A stretch of 64,000 nt of DNA. It comes from Typha latifolia. Its lineage: Eukaryota > Streptophyta > Magnoliopsida > Poales > Typhaceae. Shown one piece after another: positions 23,495 to 39,159 of the stretch. The stretch covers positions 3,399,501 through 3,463,500 of the forward strand of contig CM034102.1 of the NCBI GenBank assembly GCA_019914945.1, written 5' to 3'. The notes beneath the pieces were generated by a model. It worked only from the letters and a program-made list of their open reading frames with translations, was not told the origin of the DNA and made no database searches. A program made the translations under genes and the position numbers. The first letter of the stretch is position 1. The number at the start of each line of letters is the position of its first letter.

Positions 23495-25971
23495 ATGGGG
23501 AGTTTCCAAGGAGCGGATGTTGATGATGATGAGTATGCAAAGCTTGTTAGGAGGATGAACACACCAAGGCATGATGTTTTCTCATATTTAAAAAAAAAAA
23601 AAAAAATCTGATTTGATTTCATTTGGGTCTATGGTTTTGAACTTAGATCATTCTTGGGTTTGTTTCTTTGTTCGCATTTAGTTCATGGTCTTGGTTGTTT
23701 TTTGAGTTCAGGTGTAAAGATTTTTAACTTTGATTTCCTTGGTAATTTTGGGTCTATTATGATTTACTATGAAATTTTTGTTAGGCTTATTAAGTTTGCC
23801 TTTAATGTGCTTTTATTGCAGGGCTTAAGTTTAGTTGTAACAGCTGCAGTAAACTTCTTTTCATTGCATTAATGAGATGAAGTGCCTTTTTTTTTATAAA
23901 AAATTCTTTCCTTGATAAGAGGATTAGTTCATATAAGCTATTGTCCAAGGTTTATACCTTATCCTTTATTCTACTTCTGTGTCTTCTGTTTTATATACTA
24001 CCTTTCTGAGAGTCTGTTGAGCTATATAATGGAAGGATTTTTTTTTAAAAGATTCATCTCCGATTTTGATTTGATTTTGAATCTTAATTAGTTTATTCGG
24101 TGTACATAGAGAACTTTGGAGTTTGATGTATTGGGTTTTCTTCTCTTTCAATTAGGAAGCCTTTACTTTTGCCTTTATTTTTATTTTTCTCCTAAGTAGC
24201 TCCTTATATGATCCTTGCTTTCTATTCCTCTCACTGTTGCAGGGTCTTTATTGAAAATGACACATGCGACAACGCGACTGTTATTAGAGTAAGATCTGAT
24301 TTCCATTCAGAATTACAGTGACAACAGCCATATAGATTCTTTTTTGCAAGCATAACATATTTTTTTTGTCTAGCTGCTACTAATGTTTATATATCCAATC
24401 AGGTGGGTAGTGTTAAAAAGCACGGCATTCTACTTGAAGTTGTTCAATTCTTCGCCGATCTCAACCTTATCATCACTAAGGCCTATATATCTTCAGATGG
24501 AAGTTGGTTCATGAATGGTAAGTTTTTTCCCCCTCTTAATTCAGAGGAGGAAGACGAAATATTGAATTCTAATATTTCTATACATAATTAATTTATGGAT
24601 CTTTATCTGATCATTGTTCAGTGTTCAATGTGACGGATTGTGACGGAAACAAACTCTGGAACAAAGAGATCATCAGCTACATTCAAGAAGTAAGAAACTT
24701 GATCTGAACAATGAGTTACTATTCTGAAATTTATATAGCTAATGCGTTGGTCTCAAATTTTTTTTTTGCCAGTCCATAGAAACAGATGATTGTATCATTC
24801 CTTCAGTCAGGAGCTCAGTTAGTGTAATGCCCTCCCAAGAATACACCTCCATTGAGCTAACCGGCACCGACCGGCCTGGCCTTCTCTCTGAAGTATGCGC
24901 GGTACTCAGAGACCTCAACTGCAATGTAGTGAAAGCCGAGGTCTGGACACACAACACACGGGCTGCCGCTGTCGTCCATGTAACCGATGAGACCACGGGG
25001 CACGCGTTTGAAGATGCAAAGAAACTTTCCATGATCAAGGAATTCCTTTGCAATGTAATGCAAGGGGATAGCAGTTCAAAGGGAGCAAAGATGGCTGTCT
25101 CCTTGGGGCAAACTCACACTGAGAGGAGGCTACATCAGATGATGCTTGATGATAGAGACTACGAGCAAATCGGGAAGGCACATTGCGAGGAAAATAAGAG
25201 CAGGCCTCAGGTTGCCATCATGGATTACAGCGACAGGGGCTACACAGTTGTAATTCTGAAATCAAAGGACAGGCCAAAGCTACTGTTTGATACTCTCTGC
25301 ACTCTCACAGACATGCAGTATGTTGTGTTCCATGGAACAGTGAACACTGGGAACAATGAGGCCTACCAGGTATGTATCAACATAACAATGCGCGATAAAG
25401 TTTGATATTAATTCAACTTTCTGAGACTGTATACTTCTTGATTGTAGGAATATTACATTCGACATGTTGATGGACACCCGATGAGCTCTGAAGCCGAGCG
25501 TAGTCGAGTTATTCAGTGCCTTGAGGCAGCTATCGAAAGGCGAGCATCAGAGGTAGCAACTTATTCTATAGCTACTGAAATCATCTTTGGTGAAGCTTGT
25601 CAAGCTTAGTACACTGTTTTGGTTCCCAGGGACTTGAATTAGAACTCCAGACAGAGGACAGGGTTGGACTTCTTTCGGAGATCACCCAAATATTTCGAGA
25701 GCATGGTTTGTGCATCAGAAGGGCAGAGATATCGACAAAAGGTGGAAGAGCTGTGGACACTTTCTATGTATCTGAGATATCCGGGAACACCGTAGATGCC
25801 AAGACGATTGATTCGATCCGCAAGCAGATCGGCGAGATGAGCCTAAGGGTGAAGAAGAATTATCAATCTCATAAGCCTCTGAATGAGACGAATACAGCAC
25901 GGTTTCTCTTCAGTAATTTCTTCAAGGGATGCTCACTTCAGAGTTTTCAGTTGGTTAGATCATTCTCCTGA
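23495..25971 (+). CDS. ACT domain repeat protein, ACR4-like (downstream tandem copy)
   Basis: Seven exons (23495–23568, 24243–24288, 24403–24517, 24622–24689, 24773–25369, 25448–25552, 25630–25971) encode 448 residues, starting [18 protein letters not shown]. Four ACT domains lie at about 41–100 ([12 protein letters not shown]), 124–200 ([14 protein letters not shown]), 258–330 ([11 protein letters not shown]) and 337–410 ([11 protein letters not shown]). Exons 2, 3, 4 and 6 have exactly the same lengths (46, 115, 68, 105) as in the copy at 17.5 kb, so the two arose by duplication of a whole split gene. Intron 1 has a GC donor (CCAAG|GCATGA at 23569) instead of GT. No GT nearby keeps the frame. 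The role is presumed to be small-molecule sensing through ACT domains, as for its neighbour. Confidence 0.93.
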
Positions 25972-26704
25972 ATTCAAATACGTAGATCCTGGACACAACT
26001 TTGACACGGATTGGCATAGATTTCATTCATGTAAATGTCTTGAAATCCAGTAACACGATTATTAATATTGACTGAATTGATGCAATTCTGACATAAATTG
26101 TGCAGAGAATGTGCATACTTCGGTAACTCATCTTTAAATATGCTGTACATAAACTCTATTGTATTGTACAGAGAATGTACATACTTGAGCATAAGTTAAT
26201 ATGAAAATTTAGGTAGATTATCAGTAAGTATCACTCGTATGATCAGGTTGGACAACAATTCTTTTTTCTGTCATCATTTTGTCAAGACAAGGAACGGGTA
26301 TTTTTATCCAAATTATCAATCTAAGATGATTCATTTTGACACTTCAATTCTTTTCTTTCTTTTTTAAACATTTAACCGTGTTGTAAATGTTGATGCCAAA
26401 ACACAGCGTTGACAAACTTATAGCAAAAACAAAATTAGTAGCACACAGTTATAGCAACTACAATTAGTTAGACACTTGATGATGCTGCATCCATTCATAT
26501 GATCACTTCAAGACGATTTGAAAGTTGAAACCAAAAAAAAAAAAAAAAAAGTCCAGCTGCATCCGATGATGACATCCAAAAAAGAGAAGATCAAAGAGAA
26601 ATGTTTAATTTGGAGACTAATATATGGCTCAATGTGCAACCATCTAACTCCAATAAATCAAATGAAACAGGCAACCAACTAAACCAAAATTTAGCATGGC
26701 AAAT
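25972..26704. other. Convergent spacer between ACR and RPL7A
   Basis: The 3' ends of two genes meet here. It is AT-rich, with an 18-base A run near 26534–26550, and I see nothing else in it. The two 3' UTRs may overlap or nearly do so. Confidence 0.6.
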
Positions 26705-29201
<2,497 letters not shown>

Positions 29202-29415
29202 TTCGGTGCTTCCCTTCGAATAAGGTCAGGGTTTCGAGAGGACGGAGAGGCGGAAACCTTAGGGGAGGGAAAGAGTCGGAGAGTTTTATTTTTATAGAAG
29301 ACTTCAACGGCGTAATGGCTAGTGTGATCAAAACCGTCGGATGGGATGATCTTAAGCTTACAAAAGCATTTATGGCCGTCCGATAGGCCAGTGGGAGATC
29401 GAAGATGTGGCATCT

Positions 29416-29450
29416 AAAAACCCTAGAAAGTTGGGTCCATTCTATGGGCC
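29416..29450 (-). promoter_or_regulatory. Telo-box plus site II element of RPL7A promoter
   Basis: The plus strand shows AAAAACCCTAG at 29416–29426 and TGGGCC at 29445–29450, followed by repeated GGGCC words to about 29470. The pairing of telo-box (AAACCCTA) with site II (TGGGCC/T) is a known hallmark of plant translation-related gene promoters. Distance and context fit RPL7A. Confidence 0.7.
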
Positions 29451-29691
29451 GGGCCGGGCCAGGCCAGCCAAATTTAATGGACTATGAGCCCATATGCTAA
29501 CTCTTCAAAAAAAAATGCAGTCCAAATATATATATATATCTATAGAGAGAGAGAGAGCATTGTACGAAAAATTCATCAATAATTAAACTTAATATCAATG
29601 AGGAAATTGAAATCCACTATTGGTAGGTAAAACCTAATTATGTAGCTTTCAAACTACATGAAGTAAATTTTTTTTAACCAAATTCTATTTT

Positions 29692-30239
29692 GGGTTAATA
29701 TATTTTTACCCTTGTACTTTAGTGTTGAAAAAATAATGTATTTAGACATAAAATTTATATAAATTTTGAGCTCAAATTTAAATAGGGGGTCAATACATTA
29801 TCGGCGATGAAATTAAAAGACCTAAAAGAGTATTTTTAATATCATATAATATTTATTTAAAATTATAAAAAGAAATAAATAAAATTTAGTTTTAAAGTGA
29901 CTATCATGATAATAAATAAAGAGAAATATGTTTAATATCATATTCACTATTAAAAAAATATTGATAGGTATATAAATTACCTAAGTTGCTCATGACTTTT
30001 GGGGGCACAAAGAGTACCCATTTTTGTGGCCAAATAAATTTATACGGGTGCATAGTTTTGCATGAAAAGATACGTCATCTCATAATAAAGATGCCTTCTT
30101 CTTTCAAATTGAAATTTTGCACCCCTTCAAACCAAACCGTTATTTTTCGATAGAAAATCCAAGGCTAATAATTTAGTCAAAAGTTCAAGAAGTGTTATAA
30201 TAATTTTCGTCCAAAGTACAAGCAAAATGTACTTAACTC
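29692..30239. mobile_element. About 550-bp terminal-inverted-repeat element (MITE-like)
   Basis: The left end begins GGGTTAATATATTTTTACCC and then TTGTACTTTAGTG. The right end, reverse complemented, begins GAGTTAAGTACATTTT and then GCTTGTACTTTGGACG. The arms therefore match over about 33 bases with a few changes and a small gap. The interior is AT-rich and non-coding. No clear target duplication is visible, and a (TTA)n run abuts the right end. The terminus resembles those of the elements at 22140 and 46010. Confidence 0.55.
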
Positions 30240-30823
30240 TTATTATTATTATTATTTTATTTATAAAAAAATAATTAAATAATTAATGAGTATATCATAG
30301 GATAAGTTTTGTGACATATCTATGAGAGAGATCAACAACCATCTGTTCCATGGAACCGGAAGAGGAAGTGCATAGTCTGCAACTTGAACCACTGGGGACC
30401 ACCTCGGTACACGTAGGCAGATGTCCAAACGACCAAAGTTTGAGGGCGCGCCTGAGAAATCCGGACCGCCCGCTCTCATTTTTTGGCACGAAATTTGAAA
30501 CCAACCTTTACAGCCCGCTTTCTCCACGACCAGTGCTACTCGCACACCGAAAGAGTACTCAAACGGTGACCAATGGGCCCCAGGAGTTCGGGTCCCGCAG
30601 AAAAGAGCCAATCAGCGAATGGGGGGGAACGCGGCATCTTTGCTCCAGCGTCTGCGTGTCAATGCATTGGTGCACTTTTCGCGTGTGGAGTTCCGAACGG
30701 AATCCGCGCTCATCGAATGCTCCTTAATTGCCTAAAACCCTCTTGCCACTCGCTCCCATCTCATTTCCACTGCTCGCAAGAACTCACTAGGGTTTTACCG
30801 GATCGATCTCGTTGGCGATCTCC

Positions 30824-33800
30824 ATGGCCTCGGAAACCTTAGACGAGAAGGATAGCTCCGGCGATGGGTCACCTCCCATAGGCGAGGAGGAGAAGAAGGT
30901 GGGTTCGGATCGAGGAGAAGAGGAGATGAAGGACGAGGTTGAGGGCGAAAAGGAGGAGGAGGAGGAGGAAGAGAAGGAGGAGAAGGAGAAGGAGAAGGAG
31001 GAGGAAGAGGAGAAGAAGGAAAGGGGGAAGAAGAGGGGAAGAAGAAAGAAGGATACTGGAGAGGAGAAGAAAGAGGAGGAGGGGGAGGGGACGGGGAAGA
31101 AGGAGAGGAAGAGGAGGTCTGTGTCGAAGGAGGCGGCGACTCCGGTGTCGAGGCCGTCGAGGGAGAGGAAGACGGTGGAGAGGTACTCGGAGTTGACTCC
31201 GAGGAGCACTTCTGCCAAGAAGGCTATTTCCATCGAGAAGGTAATGGAGCTTGTTTGAGGCTTTTGTGTAAATTATTTCTGTAAATTATGATTTTTTTAA
31301 AAAAAATTTCCTCCTAAATCGAGTTATCTTGATTTCAGTTTTCTTTTGTTTTTCTAGGGTTCTGGAATAATGCTTAAAGACATCCCAAATGGTACTCTTG
31401 CTCTTGATTATTCCTTCTTAGTCATTTCCTTTTCTTGTAATCCTTTTCCTCTAACCATAGTACCGCAACTTATTTTTGTAATGTTTTAAACTGAATAGTT
31501 GATAAGTTTGATTATCCTGACCATTTGACAGTAAAGGATCAAGGATTATGTAAGATCAGAAGAGCAATTGGTCCTATTTCCACCACTGAAAGGGGGAAAA
31601 GCAATTGTAACACTGGCTGTAATTCTATCTGGAGTGACAAATTAATGGGATGGGAAGATTAAGGAAGTGACTCAGGGTGAGATAGGTTTTGCCATTTTGG
31701 GGACCCTGTTGTGGTGGGGGTGGCGGCCTAGGGATAGAGAAATAAATGAGTAAGCATGACAAAAGGTGGAGTAGACTAAACCATGAAAGATGAACAGCAA
31801 AGGGGTTTCAATGAAATTGGATTAAAGTATTGTGAATATCTGCAATTTTTTTCGGAATCTGCATTTTCTGAGAATATTAGAGTTTCAAAATTTCAATGTT
31901 CAAGTAAGCCACTGAACGCTGCTATCTACTCCTCGCTGACAAAAAGCGGAAGTGACTGTATGCCTAGGTGGCTTCTAAAATCATTTTTTTTCCAAATTAA
32001 GTCTGGTCTACTGTTTCCCCTAATTTTGGGGCACAATCAATTTAAAAAGAAAGAGAAAACTCAGAATGTCATTTCTTTCAAATGAGATACACCAGTAGGT
32101 CGTCTTTGATAATGAATATTTGTATAATTCTATTTTTCCTGATCATGTCAGTTACCTTCAAGCTGTCAAAAAGGAAGGGTGATGAAAATCTCCAAGCTCT
32201 TCATACAATTCTTTATGGAAGAAAATCAAATGTAAATATCTTTCTGAGTTTTCTCCTTAGTTACTGCACTTGCACTATATGTTGCTCTAGTTAATGGTCA
32301 AAGTTTTCTTTGTAGGCTCATTATTTGAAGAGAAATATTTCCCAGTTCTCTGGTTTTGTTTGGACTGAGAATGAGGTAACTTAAAAAATTTATTTCAGTG
32401 GTATTTCTTTTGTCAACCTATGCCAGGCCTTGGTTCCATAGGCATTGGTTTTATGCATTCTAGGAATGTTCTATCCAATCAACATATAAGTTTGGTATTC
32501 TTTAGAATGCAAAGTAACGAGTGCCTGACCTTTTGTTGTTTATTATTCAGATAGAGTTCTTGTCCACTAGAAATACTTTTTTTTTGTGGGTCTTATAACA
32601 GTGAAGGCTTAAGTGCTTAACATAGCAGTTTCAGTATTCATTTCACAATTTTTATGGTACTGTGCAAGACAATAGATACAAGATGGTTCTGTGGAATAGG
32701 TTTGATCTACACAATTTGGTACTTCTATGCATATCTTGGAACTGATCAAACTATGTCAAGAAAGACATAATTTATTGAACTATGCTTGTTCTGATTTATT
32801 CAGGGTAACTATTTCTTTATTTATCTAATGCTTATTTCTTGTTGATCATGTTTGTAATTGATCATTTTGTTTTCCAGGAAAAGCAAAAGGGTCGAGTTAA
32901 AGAGAAGCTTGACAAGTGTAGCAAAGAAAAGCTACTTGATTTTTGTGATATACTAGATATTCATTTGAAAGCCACTGCCAAGAAGGTTGGTTAGTTAAAG
33001 CAGATGAAATTTAACTCTAGTTTTGTGTTAAAACAGAAACTGTTTTCATGTCACATTTCCTTTCAGGAAGAGGTCTCCTCAAAACTATTGGAATTTTTGG
33101 AATCTCCTTATGTTACCAGGGATCTTGTACTTGCTGAGAAAGAAGAAGTATGCATCTGTTGATGTCAAACTGGTTTTCTTGAATTGTTTCATACATCCCT
33201 CTTTGACATAGGATTGTCTTTTTGTTGTGTTATTCTTCCAGAAGGGTAAGAAACGGGGGAGAACTAAAGGAACCAGTCGAACAACATCTGCAGATGCATC
33301 TGTAGAAAGAGAGGCTAAGGTTTATGATCTTTTCTGATCACATTTTTCTGTGCTATAGCTTTGTTACGTCATGTAAAACCATCACCATTTGTCCAAGTTT
33401 TGGAGTCACACTAACTTATAGGTGCTAATATATGTTGTTTCACATGTAATTAACATTTTCTTTGTTCATACATTATATAACAGGCATGATAGAAATGTGG
33501 AAAAAGTTTCTACTGTCTTCTTTTTTATTAATGATCATATTGAAGTACATTATTAGTTTTTCTATCTGTTTCTTTTGGCCTCTATGTATGGGTAGCATAG
33601 TAAACTTTCTGGTATTGCTGTATTTTTTGCCGAAAATGTAATTATCTTCCAGTTTTTATTGTAAGCCTGTAAGCCATAAAGACTAAGATTTTCTTTTTCT
33701 ACTAACAGTAGGGTCTAAGTTGAAAACCTACTCATGACTGAGTTTCTATTTTGGCCAGCCTATCCACTTGTACATTTTCTTTAGTATGACACGTGAACGG

Positions 33801-36800
33801 CAACATGTTTTGCCTTCATCTTTTGGATGTCTAATAGACTAGAAAGTAACTTGCCTTTCTGTTTGAATAAGCTCTCACCTATAGGCTGTTCAGATGAACA
33901 CATGATACTACTTATTAGGCTACAATTTCCATGCTTTTCAGCCTCTGCAATGGTGGTTGCGCATGGCAATAACGGCAAAACAGCAGCCATAGAAAGATGC
34001 CCATATATCGTTGTCCATATCACCTAAAGCTTCTTTACTGATTCTGTAGTCTACATCATTTTAGTGTGCTGTACAAAGGGAAACAAGACTAATCAGTTCA
34101 TTCTTAAGTGGGGTGCACTGTTTTTTGGCTGAAAGTCTCATAGGCAGCTTAACATTCTTTCCTTTTATTCAATGTAACTAATAGGCCATTAGGAAATAAA
34201 AAAAAGTTGGTGTGAGTGTTGAAGTCTAATTTCTTTGGATGGCCATGTAATTTAGTTGAAGAAACATAAGAGGTACTTTGACGAGGTTATAGATGGCCAG
34301 AAAATGTTCACAAAACCAGTCACCTAATTCTAAATTTTCTGTTTTTTGGAAGATGGGAAGTCATAGAGAGGGTGTGTTTTTACAGTATATATATTGTATA
34401 TGTATGTGTGCGTCTGTGTCTGTGTGTATCTTTTGCCTCATTCTAAGTGTCTTAACTTCTGGTAAGCAATTGGTGTTGTGCTGCACTGACCATGATCGAC
34501 TTACATAAATAATACATAGTAAATACATCTTCTCTTATTATTTCATTGTAATAGTTCTAGGAGAATCATCCAAACCAGTGAACCACACTACACAGCTATG
34601 TTTCTCAAGCAAAGGACAGATATAATATTAGTACATGACCAATCATAGTCCTGCTTTCTTGTTGTTTTAAGTTAAGTAGAAGTTTAAACTAGGGATCATT
34701 CACATTATTGTCTCCAAGTTGAATATGTTTAGTTAAAGCTTTATAGTAATTGGTTTCAAATTATACTCACATGGCCACATATTGTGTCAGCCAGTTCTCT
34801 TGGTGTTTAAGGAAGACAACAAGCTACAAATGGAATAGGCAAGAATCAATAGTATCTTGGTGTTTTGGTTCTTAGTATAATCACCTGGCTCAAGCAAGCT
34901 TCATCTTTTAGATGCTTGTGAGAACTTTTCACATAAATAATATTTCTTGTTTTACAATATATGTTTTGGTTCCTAGTCAAAAAGTATCAACTAATGTTAT
35001 ATAAATGTGCATTTACATGGCATTATCACAGTGTTGCAAAAGTCCTTGTTCTCTATAACTTTGTTGTGTATTATGGAAGACAGGTGAATAGAGGAAGAGG
35101 AGTTATATAGCTGTCCCAAGTAACTGGGACTTTATTGTTGTTACGAGTTACAATATTACCTTATTATCCTTGACAATGTGATAATAGTCTTTGTGGAATA
35201 TAATACTCCTAACTAATCTGTGGAGCTCTTGTTGATGTTCAGAGACAGAGAAAGAACAGTAAAGAATCAGTTGAAGCTCAGGAAGAAAATGAAGATCATG
35301 AAATCTCTGCCGACTCAAAAGATGCATCAGCTGATGAGGAAGATGATGAAGATTCAGTGAAAAGTGACCATTCTAAGAGTGAAGATGAGGAAGACGAAGT
35401 AGAACCTGTGACAAACAAAAAGGTGTCTGCTGAGAAGCTGAAACAGAAGGGTGTTGGCTCTAGGACAAAAGAAAAGAATTCCTCTGTCAAAAAAGATGCT
35501 CCTGTGAAATCTGAAAGAAGTCCTTTGAAAGGACTTTCAAAGAAGATTGCTTCAGAAGATGAGTCTGATGAACAAGATTCTTCCAAGGATAAAAGCAGGA
35601 GGGACTCGAAGGCCTCATCAAAGGTAAAAGACAAACATGTCAAGAAAGATTCAAGTAAAATCAATAAAGGTTCCTCAGAATCTTCTCCAAGAAAAAGAGG
35701 AAAGAGCCAGAGTAGTAAAGCAGCAACTCAGAATGAAAGGGCAAGCAAGAAGCAGGCTGGTAAATTGGAGCCAAAATCATCCACCAAAAAACAAGGTATA
35801 ATAACAATATTTAGTAATAAATCAGGTCCTCGGCTGCTGCTTGTTCTCTAAAAAATGTTATGATAATGATTCTTGACAATCCAGTCTTTTGTTTGTGCGC
35901 TGTAATACGTTTAGTTGCAAAATTAGTTACAAGGCTTTTGCGAATGGATAGTTATTTGGTGGTACTGTTGACCTGCTTCTGCCAAGATGTTATATTAGCT
36001 GGGCTACTTTGCAATAGCAATCTTAACATCTGTTTAGTTTGATGCTTTAATTTTTTAAATATCCACTGCAGAAAGCTCTGCTAAAACTAGTACTTTTGCA
36101 AGTGTTGAATTTAATTTGCTTACAGTGTCGTTTTGTTCTAATCAAGGAGGTGCTGGTTTCGACATATAATGATGGTTTGTGATTGTAGGGAAAATTTACT
36201 TGGTGTCACAAGTTTTTGAAAGTTAAAATTTTCATTCATTGAATAATGTCTTTTTTTGTGAACCCAGATCAAAAATTTCAATAGACTTTTTGTTTTTGTT
36301 TTACTTTATGGCATCTAGAAATCTGGATGTGATCCTATTGCTGTCTTGACTTTTGGATCTGCTGTAGTGCTTTTATTTTGTTTTTATGTTCCACCATTAT
36401 ACTAGGAAAAGGCAAGGGAAGTCGAAATGCCAGCTCTGGACCCAGCACAGAAGAATTGCATGCAGTGGTTAGCGACCTACTGAAAGAAGTAGACTTCGAT
36501 ACAGTGAGTGCCAGTACCCATCATTTCAGTATTTGTTGCTTTTTTTTTTTCATCTTGATACTAATGGCAGATTAATTTGAATCCTATGCAGGCAACTCTG
36601 GCTGATATTCTCCGGCAACTAGGTATTGTACTGCTCATTTGATGTACTAATGTGTAATGACATCTTGGAAGTAGCTCATTCACAATGAAAGATAACATTC
36701 ATAGGAAATGTAGCTTATAGGAGTTCTATGTTCTCATATTCTATAAGAATAGAGGTGGGAATATACTAGGGAAAAAGCTACTGTGATACATCTAATGTAT

Positions 36801-37048
36801 GAATTTTGACGCTGCAATTATACCTCTCCGCAGGGGCTCATTTTGACATGGATATGATGGATAGAAAGGCAGAAGTAAAACGCATAGTAGAGGACGTGAT
36901 AAATAGCATGTCTTGTGATGAAGATGGCGGTGAAGATGAAGATGGTGGTGGAGATGAAGATGATGAGGGTGATGAAGGTGAAGATGGTGCAGAAGGCTCT
37001 GAGGGAGAAGACACAAAGGAAGAATCAGATGGGAATGAAGATAAGTAG
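30824..37048 (+). CDS. DEK domain-containing chromatin-associated protein
   Basis: Eleven exons (30824–31240, 31358–31391, 32152–32231, 32316–32375, 32878–32985, 33067–33147, 33242–33319, 35243–35795, 36406–36503, 36592–36622, 36834–37048) give 584 residues. An acidic/lysine-rich low-complexity N-terminus (about 20–110) leads to the conserved core (about 140–260: FKLSKRKGDENLQALHTILY, SGFVWTENE, and a SAP-like KEKLLDFCDIL). A long Ser/Lys/Glu-rich linker follows (about 261–470), then the DEK C-terminal domain (about 485–540: ELHAVVSDLLKEVDFDT, AEVKRIVEDVINSM) and an acidic tail. Known of the family: DEK proteins bind DNA and histones, alter chromatin and affect transcription and splicing; Arabidopsis DEK3 affects flowering and stress response. 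Intron 7 is 1.9 kb. The GAA/GAG-rich first exon yields long antisense open frames that are artefacts. Confidence 0.93.
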
Positions 37049-39159
37049 CTTGTAGAAATGATTGCCATTGTGCTGGTCCATTGTGGCATGCATATGAATT
37101 TGGCTGTTTCTATAACATGTTAGAGATCTTCTGGAGGGTTAACTTAATATATGGCGGAGGGGTATCATTTGTGCTGAGCAGCTGCAGAGCCCCTAACAAT
37201 TTATACACTGCTTTCTGTACCAGATATTCATGGCTGCCCTTATTATCTCATTGTACAATAGTCTGTTTCTTCAACTGTAGATCTTTTTCCTCTTCTCTCT
37301 TCAGGAGGATGGCCTTTGATTGTAGTATGAAGGTCATTAGCTTGTTACTTTTCCTCCTATTAGTTTTGGAACAAATTTAAGCTTTCTCATGCAGTTTCTT
37401 TATGCTATTTACTGTTCCATATTATAGACTGGACTCCAGATGTTTCTTTCCCAGCTTTCTGGTGAGAGTTCTTTACTTTGCTTTTTAGTGTTTCAAAGTG
37501 CTTACTGCAATAGTTTGAGCTTTTCAACTTCTAATGATCCGTTTGCAGATTTAATCATGGCTGCGGAGCTCTTCAGATTTAATCATGGCTGCGGAGCTCT
37601 TCAGAGAAGCTGTGATTATCTTTGTGGAGATAACCTTGTGCAGAAGAAAGCTGAGATTCTATCTATGTGATGTCTCGCCTTTTCTCTCTGCAAGGATGCT
37701 CTTAGCGGTGTGTACTGAATTCCCTCAAGCTCTTAAGAAATTTCTTCAAATAGCTGCCAATAGGGCCTGATTTGGTGGAACTTCTGGCGAGGAAGCCTTC
37801 ATATCACCGTAATTTACAAATATTTCCAGCTTGTGTGCTGCGATGTTTTTGAGTCTCAAGCTTTAGCTAGATATTTTGGGTATAAAATTGTTATTCTGAG
37901 ATGCCTGCTGTTTTTCTTTTGACAATTATTACCGTTTCTAGGTTATGTATAGTAAGGTGCTTAAGAGAATTTAATGCTGGCGAAATGTTCATACTTTTTT
38001 CTTCTATTAGTGTGCTCATCTTTTGGTTTAGAAGTGCTCAAATGTCGTATTATAGCATGTTTTTGATATTGTGCTGAGGTATTGTTTAGTTTGATCATGG
38101 ATCAGCATTGATATCTATGAATCCACCATGTGTAATTGGCGTCACTAGTTTTAACAATATGATAGTATAGATGCGAAGAGATCGCCACTCTTTACATCTA
38201 ATGCTCAAACGCAATAGATAAATCAACTTAGATTCTTTGGATATTACTCGAGTTCTTTCTTCTTCTAATAGCCTGCATTTTAAGTTGTCATCCTTTCTTC
38301 TCTTCCTATGCAACTTTCATTCTATCTTTGATAGTCCTTTCTCAATGGCTGGGGGTGGTTGCCTAAGTTGCTCATAACCTTCAGTGTGTTGGTAATTGGA
38401 CGCATACGTTGGAAGGTTATTCGGATAAGTTTTATAAAGCAAGCATTGAAATATTTATGTACAGGCGTGTTTGGGTTGTCCATGAGCAAGTATCTTACTG
38501 GCCTGGTAGCCACTAGACTTCTTTCTTGGAGTAATAATATTCAATCTCAACGTTTGGTTACATTACGTCTTAGCTCTGGTGGGGGATATATCTAATAGTT
38601 ATCCTCTCTCAGAAGGGCATGATTTAGCTCTGAGGACAACAAGCGATGCATATATCAAAATTATTTTATACGCTCTCCTTATTGACATTAGGATACAGAT
38701 ATTTCTTTTATCTCGGATTCGGTCGGGTGGGCTAACTAAGACAGGTAAGATCCATTTGTTAACCTAATCATTATAATATTCTTGGAAGTGGAGTATATTT
38801 GCAAGTAGTTCAACTTGCAACAAAAAAAAAAAAAAGAAATTTTTTCTTCTCTCCATCTTGTTTCTTGCGCTTTGAACATACAATAATTTGAAGTAAAAGA
38901 TATTTAATTCCAGACCTTACATAATGACAGGCAAAGCTCTACTCATCCTTCCAACCTTATCAACTTTTTTTTTTTTGTTGTTGAGAAAAGTGACTGCAAC
39001 TCTCATGTACACAAACAGAGGCTAATTAAACTCTAAAACACACACCATACTAATCTTTCATAGTAATGAACTTACATAGCACACAATAATAACTAATCTA
39101 AAGGTTAATTCAAAAAAAAAAAACCCATCTAAAAGTAATACTTCAACTCCACAACGAGA
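37049..39159. other. Convergent spacer between DEK and the SAUR gene
   Basis: It contains the DEK 3' UTR and a perfect 28-bp tandem duplication (37546–37601). The open frames at about 38.3–38.8 kb have no recognisable domain. The end nearest 39160 is the SAUR 3' UTR. Confidence 0.55.
37546..37601. repeat. Perfect 28-bp tandem duplication
   Basis: Two exact copies at 37546–37573 and 37574–37601, each beginning CAGATTTAATCATGGCTGCG. It lies about 0.5 kb after the DEK stop codon, perhaps in the 3' UTR. Confidence 0.95.

Larger units (their letters stand above)
29202..30823. other. Divergent spacer between RPL7A and DEK
   Basis: It holds the RPL7A promoter (29202–29480), an AT-rich block with an inverted-repeat element (29692–30239), a short (TTA)n tract after it, and the GC-richer DEK upstream and leader region (about 30340–30823). 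Confidence 0.65.

Noticed and set aside
30787..31233. Long antisense and alternative-frame open frames over DEK exon 1
   Set aside because: They are Ser/Phe-rich or Arg-rich shadows of a GAG/GAA repeat-like coding exon. The frame that continues into the DEK domain exons is the real one.
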